A model generated the notes under the pieces. It made no database searches, was not told the DNA's origin, and saw only the letters and a list, made by a program, of their open reading frames with translations. Below are positions 1-8,314 of a stretch of 64,000 nt of DNA, in pieces (position 1 is the stretch's first letter; every line of letters starts with the position of its first letter). Location: assembly GCF_025465255.1 (NCBI RefSeq), contig NZ_JAODNI010000206.1, forward strand, positions 1 to 64,000, in the 5' to 3' direction. Source of the DNA: Pseudonocardia sp. GTDB taxonomy: Bacteria > Actinomycetota > Actinomycetes > Mycobacteriales > Pseudonocardiaceae. The translations under genes and the position numbers were made by a program.

Positions 1-123
1 CGCCTCGTGGTGCACGCCCAGCTGCTCGGCCAGCCGGCGGATCACCGGGCGCGGGTGCGTCTTGCGGTAGAGACGGACAGCGTGTTCACGCAGCTCGTCG
101 GGGTACTTCTTCGGTGCTGCCAC
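1..123 (-). CDS. IS3-family transposase OrfA, N-terminal part (runs off the left edge)
   Basis: Reading the minus strand from a GTG at 123 gives 41 codons that stay open to the window edge. The peptide begins VAAPKKYPDELREHAVRLYR and continues into RRLAEQLGVH, the usual opening of the small helix-turn-helix protein (OrfA, transposase_8 type) of IS3-family elements, which binds the element ends. An AAGGGAG ribosome-binding site lies five bases before the GTG. Only the first third to half of OrfA is present, so whether the element is complete cannot be judged. It directly abuts the IS110-type gene that follows. Confidence 0.8.
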   Translation of the reverse strand, partial: MAAPKKYPDELREHAVRLYRKTHPRPVIRRLAEQLGVHHEA

Positions 124-193
124 AGAGACTCCCTTCACGGCCTACGGCCATGATCGTCGGTCTCCGAGCTACCGGGGGAACCTCTGTGTTCTG

Positions 194-1426
194 TCAAGCC
201 GCCGGAGACGGCGGCGTCGACGTCGTAGGCTTGCGCGTGGTGGGTCCGGGAAGTGGCCTCTCCGAAGAGTCGGCTTCCGGGATCAGGCCGGCCGCGCTGG
301 ATGTCAGAGTCGCTCCCGCTTGCCCTCCCGGGCCCGCCGCCATCCGTCGCTCATCGCTGATCATGCTCCGCCAGACGTGGTCGGCCAGTCGCCGTCGCAG
401 GCAGCGCATCGCCTCGGCGTGGGTCTTGCCGCGGGCGAGGGTGCGGTCGTAGTAGGTGCGTCCTCGGCTGCCGGGCATGCGGACCTGGGCCAGCGCGATC
501 GTGTGCAGAGCGTTGTTGAGCTGGCGATCGCCCTGTCGTGACAGCCGGTGTCGCGCCCGGTCTCCGCTGGAGACCTCGATCGGCGCTGCCCCGCAGTAGG
601 AGGCGAACGCCGCCGCGGTGGGGAACCGAGACGCTCGCCCGGTGCGTCCGAGCAGCCGGGCTGCCACCACCGGCCCGACGCCGTCGATGTCGGGCAGCCT
701 GCTGCCGGTCTGCGCGACGACCTCGGCCATCTGCGCCTTGTTCGCCTTGAGCTGGGCATCGAGACGACGGATGTCGGCGATGATGTCGCGGGCGAGCTGC
801 TTGCGCGCCTGCTCGGCGACCGACACAGGCCTGACTCGCGCAAGGGTCGTCGCGGCGTGGTCGGCGGTCAAGTCGGTGCGAGCTCCACCAGGCAGCAGCT
901 CACGCAGCAGCGCATGCAGTTGGTTCACGCTGCGGGTGCGCTGCTGGGTGAGGTTGCGACGACGCTCGTCGAGCATCTTCAACACGCTCGCCACGCCCTC
1001 GGCCGCGACCGGTCTCGCGTCGCCCTGTGCCGCTGCAACGCTCGCCGCGGCGGCGGCGTCGAGCACGTCGGTCTTGCGCTTGCCGCCGCGGGACAACTCG
1101 CGGACCCGGGCAGTGGCCGTCGCGGACACATCGACGACCGTCTCGCCGCGGGCCAGTAGCCACTGAGACAGATGCCGCCCAAGACCCTCGGCGTTCTCAA
1201 CCGCCCAACGACGCTCGTCTGCGCGCTCGCCCAGGCGCCTGGCCCACGCGAGTAGGCGTCGATAGTCCGTTGTCGTCGCGTCGACTCGGAGCCGGTCCAC
1301 GACCGCGTGCGACTGGATGTCGAGGGCGGCAGCGGTGTGGCTGGACTTGTGCGGGTCGATGCCGATCACGATCACCGTACGTCGGTGTCCCTTCCTCGAC
1401 TCCGTCAAGGGGACCGTGGCCGACAC
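194..1426 (-). CDS. IS110-family DEDD transposase
   Basis: This is a 410-residue recombinase that moves the element through a RuvC-like DEDD active site. The N-terminal domain opens with VIVIGIDPHKSSHTAA (first Asp), followed by WAVENAEGLG (Glu) and KTDVLDAAAAA (third Asp). The C-terminal transposase_20 domain carries the helix-hairpin-helix LPDIDGVGPVVAARLLGRTG and the serine-bearing FASYCGAAPIEVSSG region. Length is normal for the family and the frame is intact. A GTG at 1375, giving VIVIGIDPHK, is an equally plausible start; the 1426 GTG has a GGAAG six bases upstream. The C-terminal tail is Pro/Thr/Ser-rich and poorly conserved in kind. Confidence 0.92.
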   Translation of the reverse strand: MSATVPLTESRKGHRRTVIVIGIDPHKSSHTAAALDIQSHAVVDRLRVDATTTDYRRLLAWARRLGERADERRWAVENAEGLGRHLSQWLLARGETVVDVSATATARVRELSRGGKRKTDVLDAAAAASVAAAQGDARPVAAEGVASVLKMLDERRRNLTQQRTRSVNQLHALLRELLPGGARTDLTADHAATTLARVRPVSVAEQARKQLARDIIADIRRLDAQLKANKAQMAEVVAQTGSRLPDIDGVGPVVAARLLGRTGRASRFPTAAAFASYCGAAPIEVSSGDRARHRLSRQGDRQLNNALHTIALAQVRMPGSRGRTYYDRTLARGKTHAEAMRCLRRRLADHVWRSMISDERRMAAGPGGQAGATLTSSAAGLIPEADSSERPLPGPTTRKPTTSTPPSPAA

Positions 1427-1620
1427 TCCGACTTCCAGCTCCCGGGGTGGTCGAACACCTCTGTCGAGTCAGGCCACGGCCGGCGCCGTGCCGGGCCGCA
1501 GACCCCCGGCGAGCCAGCTCCGCGAACGGGGCGGCAGGAACCTCACGAGTGAGCCCGACACGACGCCTCCAGCCAGGCTACGACCAGTGATCATCTAGCC
1601 CGCCCGACCGGTGCCCTCAT
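1427..1620 (-). ncRNA. Candidate IS110 bridge-RNA region upstream of the transposase
   Basis: IS110-group elements are known to encode a structured bridge RNA in the non-coding end next to the transposase start. This leader has no gene. It contains a hairpin with arms CACGGC (1475-1480) and GCCGTG (1485-1490), and a smaller GGTG/CACC hairpin just left of it. The assignment is by position and foldability only; the target- and donor-binding loops were not identified. Confidence 0.3.
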
Positions 1621-1690
1621 CCAAGTCGGAACCTCAGATTCAGGTGTGACGCCCCGCACTTTCCTGCACCGGAACAACACGTTCGGGAAC

Positions 1691-2380
1691 TCAGAGCCCT
1701 TCGATCTCCCGCACCAGTGCCACCGCCTCGAGCTGTGAGGTGACCTCCAGCTTCGCCAGGATCGAGCGGATCTGCGCGCGCACGGTCGCGAGCGACACCA
1801 CCGACTCCTCGGCGATCGCCGCGGCTCGCTTGCCCGCCACGAGACCCCGCAGGACCTCGCGTTCGCGCGCCGTGAGCCGGTCGAAGCCCGCGCGCCGAGC
1901 CTGCTGGTGGGCGTGCTGGGCGTAGTGCAGTCGCGTCAGGCGCAGCCGCTCGTTCTCCGACAGCACCTGATCCCCCGCGACCACCGCCAGCACGGCGTCC
2001 AACAGGTCCTCGAAGGGCGTCATCTTGTGCAACCAGCCGGTGGCACCCGCAACCACCGCCGCGGCGAGTTCGGGTTCGCCCGCGCCCCCGGTCAGCATCA
2101 CGACCCGCCACCCGGCGCCAACGAGGACCGGCACGAGGTCGACCCCGCTCAGCGCCCGGCCGTCGGGGTCCGTCCCGAGGTCGACGTCGACCAAGGCGAC
2201 GCCGGGCGCCGACCCGGCGATGACCAGACGGATCTCCTCGGTTCCGACCTCGCTCCGACGCGCGGCGATCCCCCGCGTCTGCAGGGCGATCACAAGCGTC
2301 GTACTCAACAGGGCGTGGTCGTCGACGATGAGCACCCGATGTCCGCCGGCACCGTTCTCGTGCTCTGCTCGATCAGGCAT
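1691..2380 (-). CDS. NarL/FixJ-type response regulator
   Basis: This 229-residue protein is a two-domain DNA-binding regulator. The N-terminal receiver domain (about 15-135) has the acidic pair in VLIVDDH, the phospho-acceptor Asp in ALVDVDLG, the Thr in VVMLTGG and the Lys in WLHKMTP. The C-terminal LuxR helix-turn-helix (about 165-229) contains FDRLTAREREVLRGLVAGK and LATVRAQIRSILAKLEV. It lies 30 bases downstream of the histidine kinase on the same strand, so the two form one two-component operon. Its target genes cannot be deduced from the sequence. Confidence 0.92.
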   Translation of the reverse strand: MPDRAEHENGAGGHRVLIVDDHALLSTTLVIALQTRGIAARRSEVGTEEIRLVIAGSAPGVALVDVDLGTDPDGRALSGVDLVPVLVGAGWRVVMLTGGAGEPELAAAVVAGATGWLHKMTPFEDLLDAVLAVVAGDQVLSENERLRLTRLHYAQHAHQQARRAGFDRLTAREREVLRGLVAGKRAAAIAEESVVSLATVRAQIRSILAKLEVTSQLEAVALVREIEGL

Positions 2381-2410
2381 CAGGCTGTCCAGGGGCGCGG
2401 GAGGATGGCG

Positions 2411-3937
2411 TCAGTGTTCGCCGCGCAGCGACCGCGGCGTCTCATCGGCGACGGGGAGCTCGACCCTGACGGCGAACCCGGGGCGGTCCGGCTCGCGGGC
2501 GAGCACGCGCAGGCCACCGCCCTGCTCGTCGACCACGCGGGCAATCACGGCGAGACCGAGACCCGAGCCGCCCGTGTCGCCGACGCTCACCCCGCGCTGC
2601 AGCACCGTGCGTTCTGCTCCGCCGGGGATGCCCGGGCCCTCGTCCCGGACCTCGACGACGACGCTCGTCTCGCAGCGGCGGGCGCTGATCCGGACCGGGC
2701 TGCCCGGAGCGTGCCGCTCGCAGTTGCCCAGGAGGTTGACGAGCACCTGCGCGAGTGCGTCGCGCCTGCCCTTCACCGGCAGATCCCGATCGGTGGTGAC
2801 GTCGAGGTCCATCCCGGCCGCCCGGCGCATCACGCCGAGCTCGGACACGACGTCGGCCGCGTCGTAGACGCCCGAGGACGTGTCACGCGGGCCTCCGCCG
2901 AGGAGACCGTGCAGTCGCGACAGCTCGGCCAGCGCGACCGACCTCAGCGCACGCGCGTCGACGCCGGCTGTCGGCTGGTCGAGCAGGAAGGCGATGCCGG
3001 ACAGCCCGGCCAGCCCGTTCGCCAGCTCGTGGTCACGGTCATGGGCGAGCTCGGCGGCGCGTTGCGCATGGCGTGCGGCCTCCCGCAGCTCGAGCCGCTG
3101 CTCCTCGCGCTCCGACATCAGCACGCTCACCTCGCCTCGCAACCGGCCGGCGCACCCGGCCAACACGACGATCACACCGAGCAGTTCGAGCCCGTTGAAG
3201 AGGAGGTCCGGTTCGGCGAGTCCACTGCCGACGACGAACCGGTGGACGTGCGCCGCGGCGAGGAGCGCGAACCCGACCGCGACCCGTGAGGTGACGAGTC
3301 GGCGTCGGCGGTACCCCGTGACCAGGCCGATGAGCGTGACGAGGGCCCAGCCCAGTGTCGTGACGGCCTGCAACGGCCGCGACGCGAGGACGTGGACCGC
3401 CGCGGGGCCAGCGGCGGGGACCATCACCGCGAGCACGCCCCCGAACGCCGCGGCGGCCCACGCCCCCCAGACACCGGGGCGAGACGGTGGACGAGGGGCG
3501 ACGAGAAGCACGAGGACCACGGCGAGGTCCGCCGCCGCAATGGAAGCGAGGAGCCCCGGCGTGTCGTGGAGCGCCCGCGGGCCGAGAGCCGTCGGGAACA
3601 CCGCGACCGCGCCGTAGAGCCCGAACGCCGCACCCACCCATGCCGGTCGGGGATGGCGCAGGGCCCGGCAGCCCAGGACGCCCAGCACCACGATCGCGCC
3701 CGCCGTCACCACGGTCGCAACATCCAGCGCGAGGTGCGTCGTCCGGGGATCGAAGAAGGCCGAACGGGGCGGTGCGAGCAGCAGCCACGCCACGGAGGCG
3801 GCCGCGGCGGCGAGCGCGAGATCCGCAGCGAGGCGCAGCACCAGAGCTCGCCGCGTCGGGGGAACCGTCCGCCGCCCTTCTTGTGATCTCACACGCCCTC
3901 GAATCTGTCCGTCAGTCACCAACTGCTTAGGTCGCAT
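2411..3937 (-). CDS. Membrane sensor histidine kinase
   Basis: This 508-residue kinase is the partner of the response regulator downstream. The N-terminal half (about 28-270) holds seven or eight hydrophobic membrane segments and no recognisable extracellular sensor domain. A short dimerisation region follows with the phospho-acceptor His in [16 protein letters not shown], which resembles sporulation-type or DcuS-type H-boxes. The catalytic domain shows the N-box [14 protein letters not shown], the G1 box DEGPGIPGG and the G2 box GGSGLGLAV. The ATG at 3937 lacks a good Shine-Dalgarno sequence; an in-frame GTG a few codons later is an alternative. The signal is unknown. Confidence 0.9.
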   Translation of the reverse strand: MRPKQLVTDGQIRGRVRSQEGRRTVPPTRRALVLRLAADLALAAAAASVAWLLLAPPRSAFFDPRTTHLALDVATVVTAGAIVVLGVLGCRALRHPRPAWVGAAFGLYGAVAVFPTALGPRALHDTPGLLASIAAADLAVVLVLLVAPRPPSRPGVWGAWAAAAFGGVLAVMVPAAGPAAVHVLASRPLQAVTTLGWALVTLIGLVTGYRRRRLVTSRVAVGFALLAAAHVHRFVVGSGLAEPDLLFNGLELLGVIVVLAGCAGRLRGEVSVLMSEREEQRLELREAARHAQRAAELAHDRDHELANGLAGLSGIAFLLDQPTAGVDARALRSVALAELSRLHGLLGGGPRDTSSGVYDAADVVSELGVMRRAAGMDLDVTTDRDLPVKGRRDALAQVLVNLLGNCERHAPGSPVRISARRCETSVVVEVRDEGPGIPGGAERTVLQRGVSVGDTGGSGLGLAVIARVVDEQGGGLRVLAREPDRPGFAVRVELPVADETPRSLRGEH

Positions 3938-4321
3938 CCCCGAGGGGGATTGTTAGCGCTGGTCAGGCGGTAGCCCCGACTGTCACGCCGCGGTGTGGGG
4001 CGTATACGGACCGTGAGCGACAGCTCCGCTGCGTCCGGTGCGCCGAGCACGTCGTCGAGCACCGATGCGCGGTTGTAAGCCTTGTACCCGACCCGGTGGT
4101 CGGAGGTCCGGTCCTCCGGGAAGTTGCAGGTGCGGATGCACCCGCGAGTCGCGATCACAAGCCCCGCGAGTCGGGGTCCGAGGCCACGCGAGTCGCGGGT
4201 GGCACGGCCGGGGCCCGGGAGGGGGACGGGCGCCGGCCGGCCATGACCCACCCTGCGCCCGGAGCCTGGGAGTTCGCTGTGCGGACCCTGTCGCTATCCC
4301 GAGGAGATCAGCCGGGGGAGA
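3938..4321. other. Gene-free stretch with three CGCGAGTCG repeats
   Basis: This 384-base interval separates the histidine kinase start from the PAC2 gene end. I see no convincing coding region. The only pattern is three spaced copies of CGCGAGTCG between about 4140 and 4200, two of them extended to CGCGAGTCGCG. The kinase promoter should lie at the left end, but no clear -35/-10 pair stands out. Confidence 0.5.
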
Positions 4322-5239
4322 TCAGCTCTCGTCCTTGCCGTCCGCGTCGTCCTGGTCCGCGAGGAACCGCTCGACCTCGGCCGCCAGCTCGTCCGCGCTC
4401 GGCAGCTGCCCGCCCAGCCCGGCGCCGGAGCGCTCGCCCCGTCCGCTCGCGACCATGTCGTACTGCTTCTCCAGCGCCTGCACGACCTGCGCCACCTCGT
4501 CGGAGTTCTGGACCTGCTCGGCGATCTCCGCCTCGGTCCGCTCGGCGGCCCGCGACAGCGACTCGGTGGGCAGGTACAGCCCGGACGCGAGCGCGGCGTG
4601 GTCCAGCAGGGTCCGCGCGGCCTGCGGGTACGCGGCACGCGCGAGGTAGTGCGGGACGTGCACGGCGAAGCCCATGGCGTCGATCCCGGCCTCGCCGAGC
4701 CGGAACTCCATCAGCGCCGCCGCGCTGCCCGGCACCTCGGCCTCGGCGAACCACGCCTCGTGGGACTCGGTCAGCTCGCGCCGGGTCGCGTGCGCCGTCA
4801 CCCCGATCGGACGGGTGTGCGGCACGGCCATCGGGATGCCGTGCAGCGTGATCACCAGCCGCACGCCCAGCTTCTCGACGATCTGCGCGACGGCCGCGGC
4901 GAACCGCTCCCACTGGGTGTCCGGCTCCGGCCCGGACAGCAGCAGGTACGGCGCCTCCGCCGAGTCCGCCAGCGCGACGACGTCCAGCCGGGGCGGGGTG
5001 TAGCCCGCCCAGTGGTCCGTGTCGAAGCGCAGCGGTGGCCGCCGCGAGCGGTAGTCCACGAGCTGGTCGACGTCGAACTCGACGACCTTGCGGGACTCCT
5101 TGTTCTCGACGAGGGCGTCGACGGCGAGACCGCCCGCGCTTCCGGCGTCGACGAAACCGTCGAGCACCACCAGGAGCACCGGCCCGTCGAGGCTCGGCAC
5201 GTCCTCTTCGATCCGGTACAGCTCCGCGGGATCCAGCAC
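4322..5239 (-). CDS. PAC2-family protein (proteasome assembly chaperone-like)
   Basis: The protein is about 305 residues long and belongs to the PAC2 family, related to eukaryotic proteasome-assembly chaperones and conserved in actinobacteria next to the Pup/proteasome world. Its biochemical role in bacteria is not settled. Recognisable blocks are PVLLVVLDGFVDAGSA, KVVEFDVDQLVDYRSRRP, LLLSGPEPDTQWERF and ITLHGIPMAVPHTRP. The C-terminal 40 residues are acidic and probably disordered. I prefer the GTG at 5239 (VLDPAELYRIEEDVP) because a GGAGG lies seven bases upstream; the GTG at 5248 sits directly on that site. It is divergent from the MFS gene. Confidence 0.85.
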   Translation of the reverse strand: MLDPAELYRIEEDVPSLDGPVLLVVLDGFVDAGSAGGLAVDALVENKESRKVVEFDVDQLVDYRSRRPPLRFDTDHWAGYTPPRLDVVALADSAEAPYLLLSGPEPDTQWERFAAAVAQIVEKLGVRLVITLHGIPMAVPHTRPIGVTAHATRRELTESHEAWFAEAEVPGSAAALMEFRLGEAGIDAMGFAVHVPHYLARAAYPQAARTLLDHAALASGLYLPTESLSRAAERTEAEIAEQVQNSDEVAQVVQALEKQYDMVASGRGERSGAGLGGQLPSADELAAEVERFLADQDDADGKDES

Positions 5240-5338
5240 CGTGCGCACCTCCGACTGACAGCCTTGTGGCCGTTACAACGTGACTCCGCCCGCAGACCAT
5301 CCCCGTTCCGGCCGCGGATCGGGGACCATTGTCTCCTC

Positions 5339-6643
5339 ATGTCTGTGCTGCGTCGCCCCCTGGTGGTCTGGTCCGTCGGTCTGTTCGCCTATCTGGTGGG
5401 GGTGATGCACCGGACGTCGTTCGGGGTGGCGGGCCTCGACGCCGCCGCCCGGTTCCACGCCTCGCCCGCGATCCTGTCCGGGTTCATCGTCCTGCAGCTG
5501 CTCGTCTACGCGGCGTTGCAGGTCCCGGTCGGGGTGCTGCTGGACCGGTTCGGCGCCCGCACGATGGTCGTCGCCGGGGCGCTGCTGATGGCGGCGGGGC
5601 AGGCCGCGCTGGCGCTCGCGACGTCGTTGCCGCTGGCCATCGCGGCGCGCGTCCTCGTCGGCGCGGGCGACGCGCTGACGTTCATCAGCGTCCTGTCCGT
5701 GATCGGCGCCTGGTTCCCGGCCCGGCGGGTGCCGATGCTGACGCAGCTCACGGGGCTGCTCGGGCAGATCGGACAGGTGCTGAGCGCGGTCCCGCTGGCG
5801 GCGTTGCTGCACGGCCCGGGCTGGACTCCGGCGTTCCTGTCCGCCGCGGCGCTCGGCGTCGTCGCGGCCCTCGCCGTGCTGGCGATCTTCCGCGAGCGGC
5901 CGGACGGCTCGGCGGCTCGCCCGGACGCCCCGACCCCGCGTGAGGTCCTCGACGGGCTGAAGAAGTCCTGGTCCGAGCCCGGCACCCGGCTGGGGCTCTG
6001 GACGCACACGGGCACGCAGTTCTCCGGCACGGTGTTTGGCCTGCTCTGGGGGGTGCCGTACCTGGTGGCGGGCCAGGGTGTCGCGAGCGGGACGGCGAGC
6101 CTGATGCTGACGCTGCTCGTCGCCGTCGGGATCGTGGCGGGGCCGTTGTTCGGCACGTTCACCGCCCGGCACCCGCTGCGCCGCTCGAACCTCGTCATGC
6201 TCGTGATCGGCTCCAACGCGGTGATCTGGACGATCGTGCTCCTCGTGCCGCCGCCGGCGCCGTTGTGGCTGCTGGTGGTGCTGGTCGTGGTCCTGGCGCT
6301 GGGCCCACCCGGCTCGATGATCGGGTTCGACTTCGCGCGCACCTTCAACCCCGAGCGACGGCGGGGGACCGCGGTCGGGATCGTCAACGTCGGTGGGTTC
6401 ACCGCGTCGCTGCTGGTGTCGCTGGCGATCGGGCTGGTGCTCAGCGCGATCGGCGGCACGGGCGGCTACACCCCGGAGGCGTTCCGCGTCGCCTGGACCG
6501 TGCAGTACGTGATCTGGGCGTTCGCGCTGGTCGGCGTGGTCGTCGCCCGGCGGCGGGCGCGGCGCAACATGGCGCTCGCCGGGACGCCGGTGCCGTCGCT
6601 GCGGGCGGCCCTCGCGGCGCGCCGCTCCTCGCGCTCCAGCTGA
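5339..6643 (+). CDS. MFS transporter
   Basis: This is a 434-residue major facilitator superfamily permease with about twelve hydrophobic segments and a central cytoplasmic loop (about 190-220). The signature between helices 2 and 3 is VGVLLDRFGARTMVVAGALL. A basic loop, RRRARRN, follows the last membrane helix. The ATG at 5339 is the natural start, because everything upstream in frame lies over the divergent PAC2 gene. No substrate can be assigned. The gene is monocistronic and is followed by a perfect hairpin. Confidence 0.88.
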   Translation: MSVLRRPLVVWSVGLFAYLVGVMHRTSFGVAGLDAAARFHASPAILSGFIVLQLLVYAALQVPVGVLLDRFGARTMVVAGALLMAAGQAALALATSLPLAIAARVLVGAGDALTFISVLSVIGAWFPARRVPMLTQLTGLLGQIGQVLSAVPLAALLHGPGWTPAFLSAAALGVVAALAVLAIFRERPDGSAARPDAPTPREVLDGLKKSWSEPGTRLGLWTHTGTQFSGTVFGLLWGVPYLVAGQGVASGTASLMLTLLVAVGIVAGPLFGTFTARHPLRRSNLVMLVIGSNAVIWTIVLLVPPPAPLWLLVVLVVVLALGPPGSMIGFDFARTFNPERRRGTAVGIVNVGGFTASLLVSLAIGLVLSAIGGTGGYTPEAFRVAWTVQYVIWAFALVGVVVARRRARRNMALAGTPVPSLRAALAARRSSRSS

Positions 6644-6648
6644 CTCTC

Positions 6649-6671
6649 CGTCGCCGGGTCACCCGGCGACG
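6649..6671 (+). terminator. Hairpin terminator after the MFS gene
   Basis: Perfect 10-base arms CGTCGCCGGG and CCCGGCGACG enclose a TCA loop, starting six bases after the MFS stop. No T-run follows, as is common in high-GC actinobacteria. Confidence 0.7.
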
Positions 6672-6733
6672 TCAGCCTTTAGTGAACATGGTTACCGTTA
6701 CCCTCGTCAGTACGACGGATGGAGGGATGACGC

Positions 6734-7678
6734 GTGCGGATCGCGTTCGTGGGCAAGGGCGGCAGCGGCAAGACGACGGCGGCGGCCATGTTCAGCCGGT
6801 ACCTCGCGTCCCGGGGCCACCCGGTGCTCGCGATCGACGCGGACATCAACCAGCACCTCGGCGTGGCGCTCGGGGCGGACCCGGACGCGGCCCCGCCGCG
6901 GCCGCTCGGCGCGGACCTCGGCTGGCTGAAGGAGCACCTGCGCGGGGACAACCCGCGCATCCCGTCCGCCGACGTGATGATCAAGACCACCCCGCCGGGC
7001 CGTGGGTCGCGGCTGGTCGGCCTCGACCCGTCCGGGGAGCTGCTCACCCGCTACTCGGCGGAGGCCGGCGGCGTCCGGTACCTGGTGACGGGGGAGTTCG
7101 AGGAGTCGGACATCGGCGTCTCCTGCTACCACTCCAAGACCGGCGCGGTGGAGCTCTACCTGAACCACCTGGTCGACCGGCCGGGGGAGTACGTCGTCGT
7201 CGACATGACCGCCGGCGCGGACGCGTTCGCCTCCGGCCTCTTCACCCGCTTCGACCTGACCGTCCTGGTCAGCGAGCCGACCCGGCGCGGAGTGGGTGTC
7301 CACGCCCAGTATGCCGAGCATGCGCGGGCCCACGACGTCGCGCTCCGGGTCCTGGGCAACAAGGTCGCCGACGACACCGACGTGGAGTACCTGCGGAGCC
7401 AGGTCGGCGACGCGCTGCTCGGCTGGCTCGGTCAGTCCGCCTGGGTCCGCTCCGCCGAGCGCGGGGACCTCCTCCCGATCGAGGCGCTCGAGCCCGCGAA
7501 CCTCGCCGTCCTGGAGGCCCTGCACGCGGACCTCGACGCGCGGGACCGGGACTGGGCCGCCTACCACCGCGGCACCGTCGAGTTCCACCTGCGCAACGCC
7601 CTGGCCTGGGCGAACACCGCGACCGGCACCGACCTGAGCACGCAGATCGACCCCGACTTCACTCCTGTGAGCGCGTAG
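6734..7678 (+). CDS. MinD/CooC-like P-loop ATPase
   Basis: This 314-residue cytoplasmic ATPase is of the SIMIBI/MinD type and is close to CooC-like nickel or CO-dehydrogenase maturation proteins in general layout. The deviant Walker A motif is FVGKGGSGKTTAAAMF at residues 5-20, followed by VLAIDADINQHLG. The switch region YVVVDMTAGADAFASGL lies near residue 155. The GTG start is set by a GGAGGG seven bases upstream. The gene is followed at close range by the SCO5389-family gene. No metalloenzyme lies beside it, so what it matures, if anything, is unknown. The stop codon is inside a long hairpin. Confidence 0.82.
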   Translation: MRIAFVGKGGSGKTTAAAMFSRYLASRGHPVLAIDADINQHLGVALGADPDAAPPRPLGADLGWLKEHLRGDNPRIPSADVMIKTTPPGRGSRLVGLDPSGELLTRYSAEAGGVRYLVTGEFEESDIGVSCYHSKTGAVELYLNHLVDRPGEYVVVDMTAGADAFASGLFTRFDLTVLVSEPTRRGVGVHAQYAEHARAHDVALRVLGNKVADDTDVEYLRSQVGDALLGWLGQSAWVRSAERGDLLPIEALEPANLAVLEALHADLDARDRDWAAYHRGTVEFHLRNALAWANTATGTDLSTQIDPDFTPVSA

Positions 7679-7706
7679 CCCCGTTCTAGCGAGGCTGCGC
7701 ACTCAC
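7667..7706 (+). terminator. Long hairpin overlapping the ATPase stop codon
   Basis: Arms GTGAGCGCGTAGCC (7667-7680) and GGCTGCGCACTCAC (7693-7706) pair at 12 of 14 positions around a 12-base loop. The TAG stop of the ATPase gene (7676-7678) is part of the left arm. It probably acts as a terminator or an mRNA 3'-end stabiliser. Confidence 0.6.
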
Positions 7707-7713
7707 GACCCGG

Positions 7714-7782
7714 CCCGACCAGCGAACCAACCCGACCAGCGAACCAGCCCCACCAGCGATTTCTGTCCGACCAGCACTCCAA
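7714..7782 (+). repeat. Four short tandem repeats in the leader of the SCO5389-family gene
   Basis: Two perfect 17-base units beginning CCCGACCAGCGAACCA are followed by two diverged copies (CCCCACCAGCGATT and TCCGACCAGCACTCC), ending just before the AAGGAG ribosome-binding site. The array occupies the whole spacer between the upstream hairpin and the next gene. Its function is unknown. Confidence 0.7.
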
Positions 7783-7791
7783 GGAGAACCC

Positions 7792-8187
7792 GTGTCCCTC
7801 GACGTCCCCACCGCCGTGATCGACGCCGCCCAGCGCGGCGAGATGGACGACGCCCAGTTCGTCGCCGTCGTCCGCGACTCGCTGCCCTACGCCTGGGAGG
7901 TCGTCTCCGCCGCGGCCGACGACCAGGCCGCCCGGCCCGACGCGCCGTTCGGTGAGCACGAGGTCCCGCCGCCTTCGGAGCAGGCCCGTGGCCAGCTGCT
8001 GCGCGCCCTGGCCAGCAACTCGATCCGCGGTGCCCTGGAGCGGCACTTCGGCGTGGTGCTGGCGTTCCAGAACTGCCACCGGGTCGCCGCCTTCGCGCCG
8101 GCCGCCGTCGACTCGGCCGTCTACCGGGAGTTCGTCTCGCCGCGGGGTCAGGTGCTGAACCAGACGCCCGAGCTGCGCGACTGCTGA
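7792..8187 (+). CDS. SCO5389-family protein
   Basis: This is a 131-residue soluble protein of the actinobacterial SCO5389 family, whose function is not established. Recognisable blocks are MDDAQFVAVVRDSLPYAWEV, VPPPSEQARGQLLRALASNS and IRGALERHFGVVLAFQNCHR, which make up the conserved core. The GTG start has an AAGGAG six to seven bases upstream. It follows the MinD-like ATPase, although a hairpin and a tandem repeat separate the two. The C-terminal 25 residues (SAVYREFVSPRGQV onward) look variable. Confidence 0.85.
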   Translation: MSLDVPTAVIDAAQRGEMDDAQFVAVVRDSLPYAWEVVSAAADDQAARPDAPFGEHEVPPPSEQARGQLLRALASNSIRGALERHFGVVLAFQNCHRVAAFAPAAVDSAVYREFVSPRGQVLNQTPELRDC

Positions 8188-8216
8188 GTGGCTCCCGCCA
8201 CTCGGTCAGCATGACG

Positions 8217-8249
8217 AAGGCCCCGGCGCTCGGTGAGTGCCGGGGCCTT
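8217..8249 (+). terminator. Perfect hairpin terminator between convergent genes
   Basis: Eleven-base arms AAGGCCCCGGC and GCCGGGGCCTT enclose an 11-base loop, 30 bases after the SCO5389-family stop. It lies between that gene and the converging padR-type gene. Confidence 0.85.
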
Positions 8250-8271
8250 CGCTCGCAGGTCAGGTGGGGTC

Positions 8272-8311
8272 GTGCGGGCGCAGCCTCGCTCTGACGAGGC
8301 TGCGCGCGCAC
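8272..8311. repeat. GTGCG...CGCAC-type long intergenic hairpin
   Basis: Arms of 17 bases (GTGCGGGCGCAGCCTCG and CGAGGCTGCGCGCGCAC) match at 16 positions around a CTCTGA loop. It sits directly before the stop of the PadR gene, so on the minus strand it follows that gene. It belongs to the hairpin set also found at 29111, 36230 and 62367. Confidence 0.75.
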
Positions 8312-8314
8312 AGG

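Larger units (their letters stand above)
194..1620 (-). mobile_element. IS110-family insertion element (outer ends not resolved)
   Basis: The region consists of a single DEDD transposase gene plus about 195 bases of non-coding leader on its 5' side. IS110 elements lack long terminal inverted repeats, and none are seen, so the limits given are only the gene plus its leader. The 70 bases between this element and the neighbouring OrfA start contain no gene. The next chromosomal gene starts beyond 1690. Confidence 0.6.
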
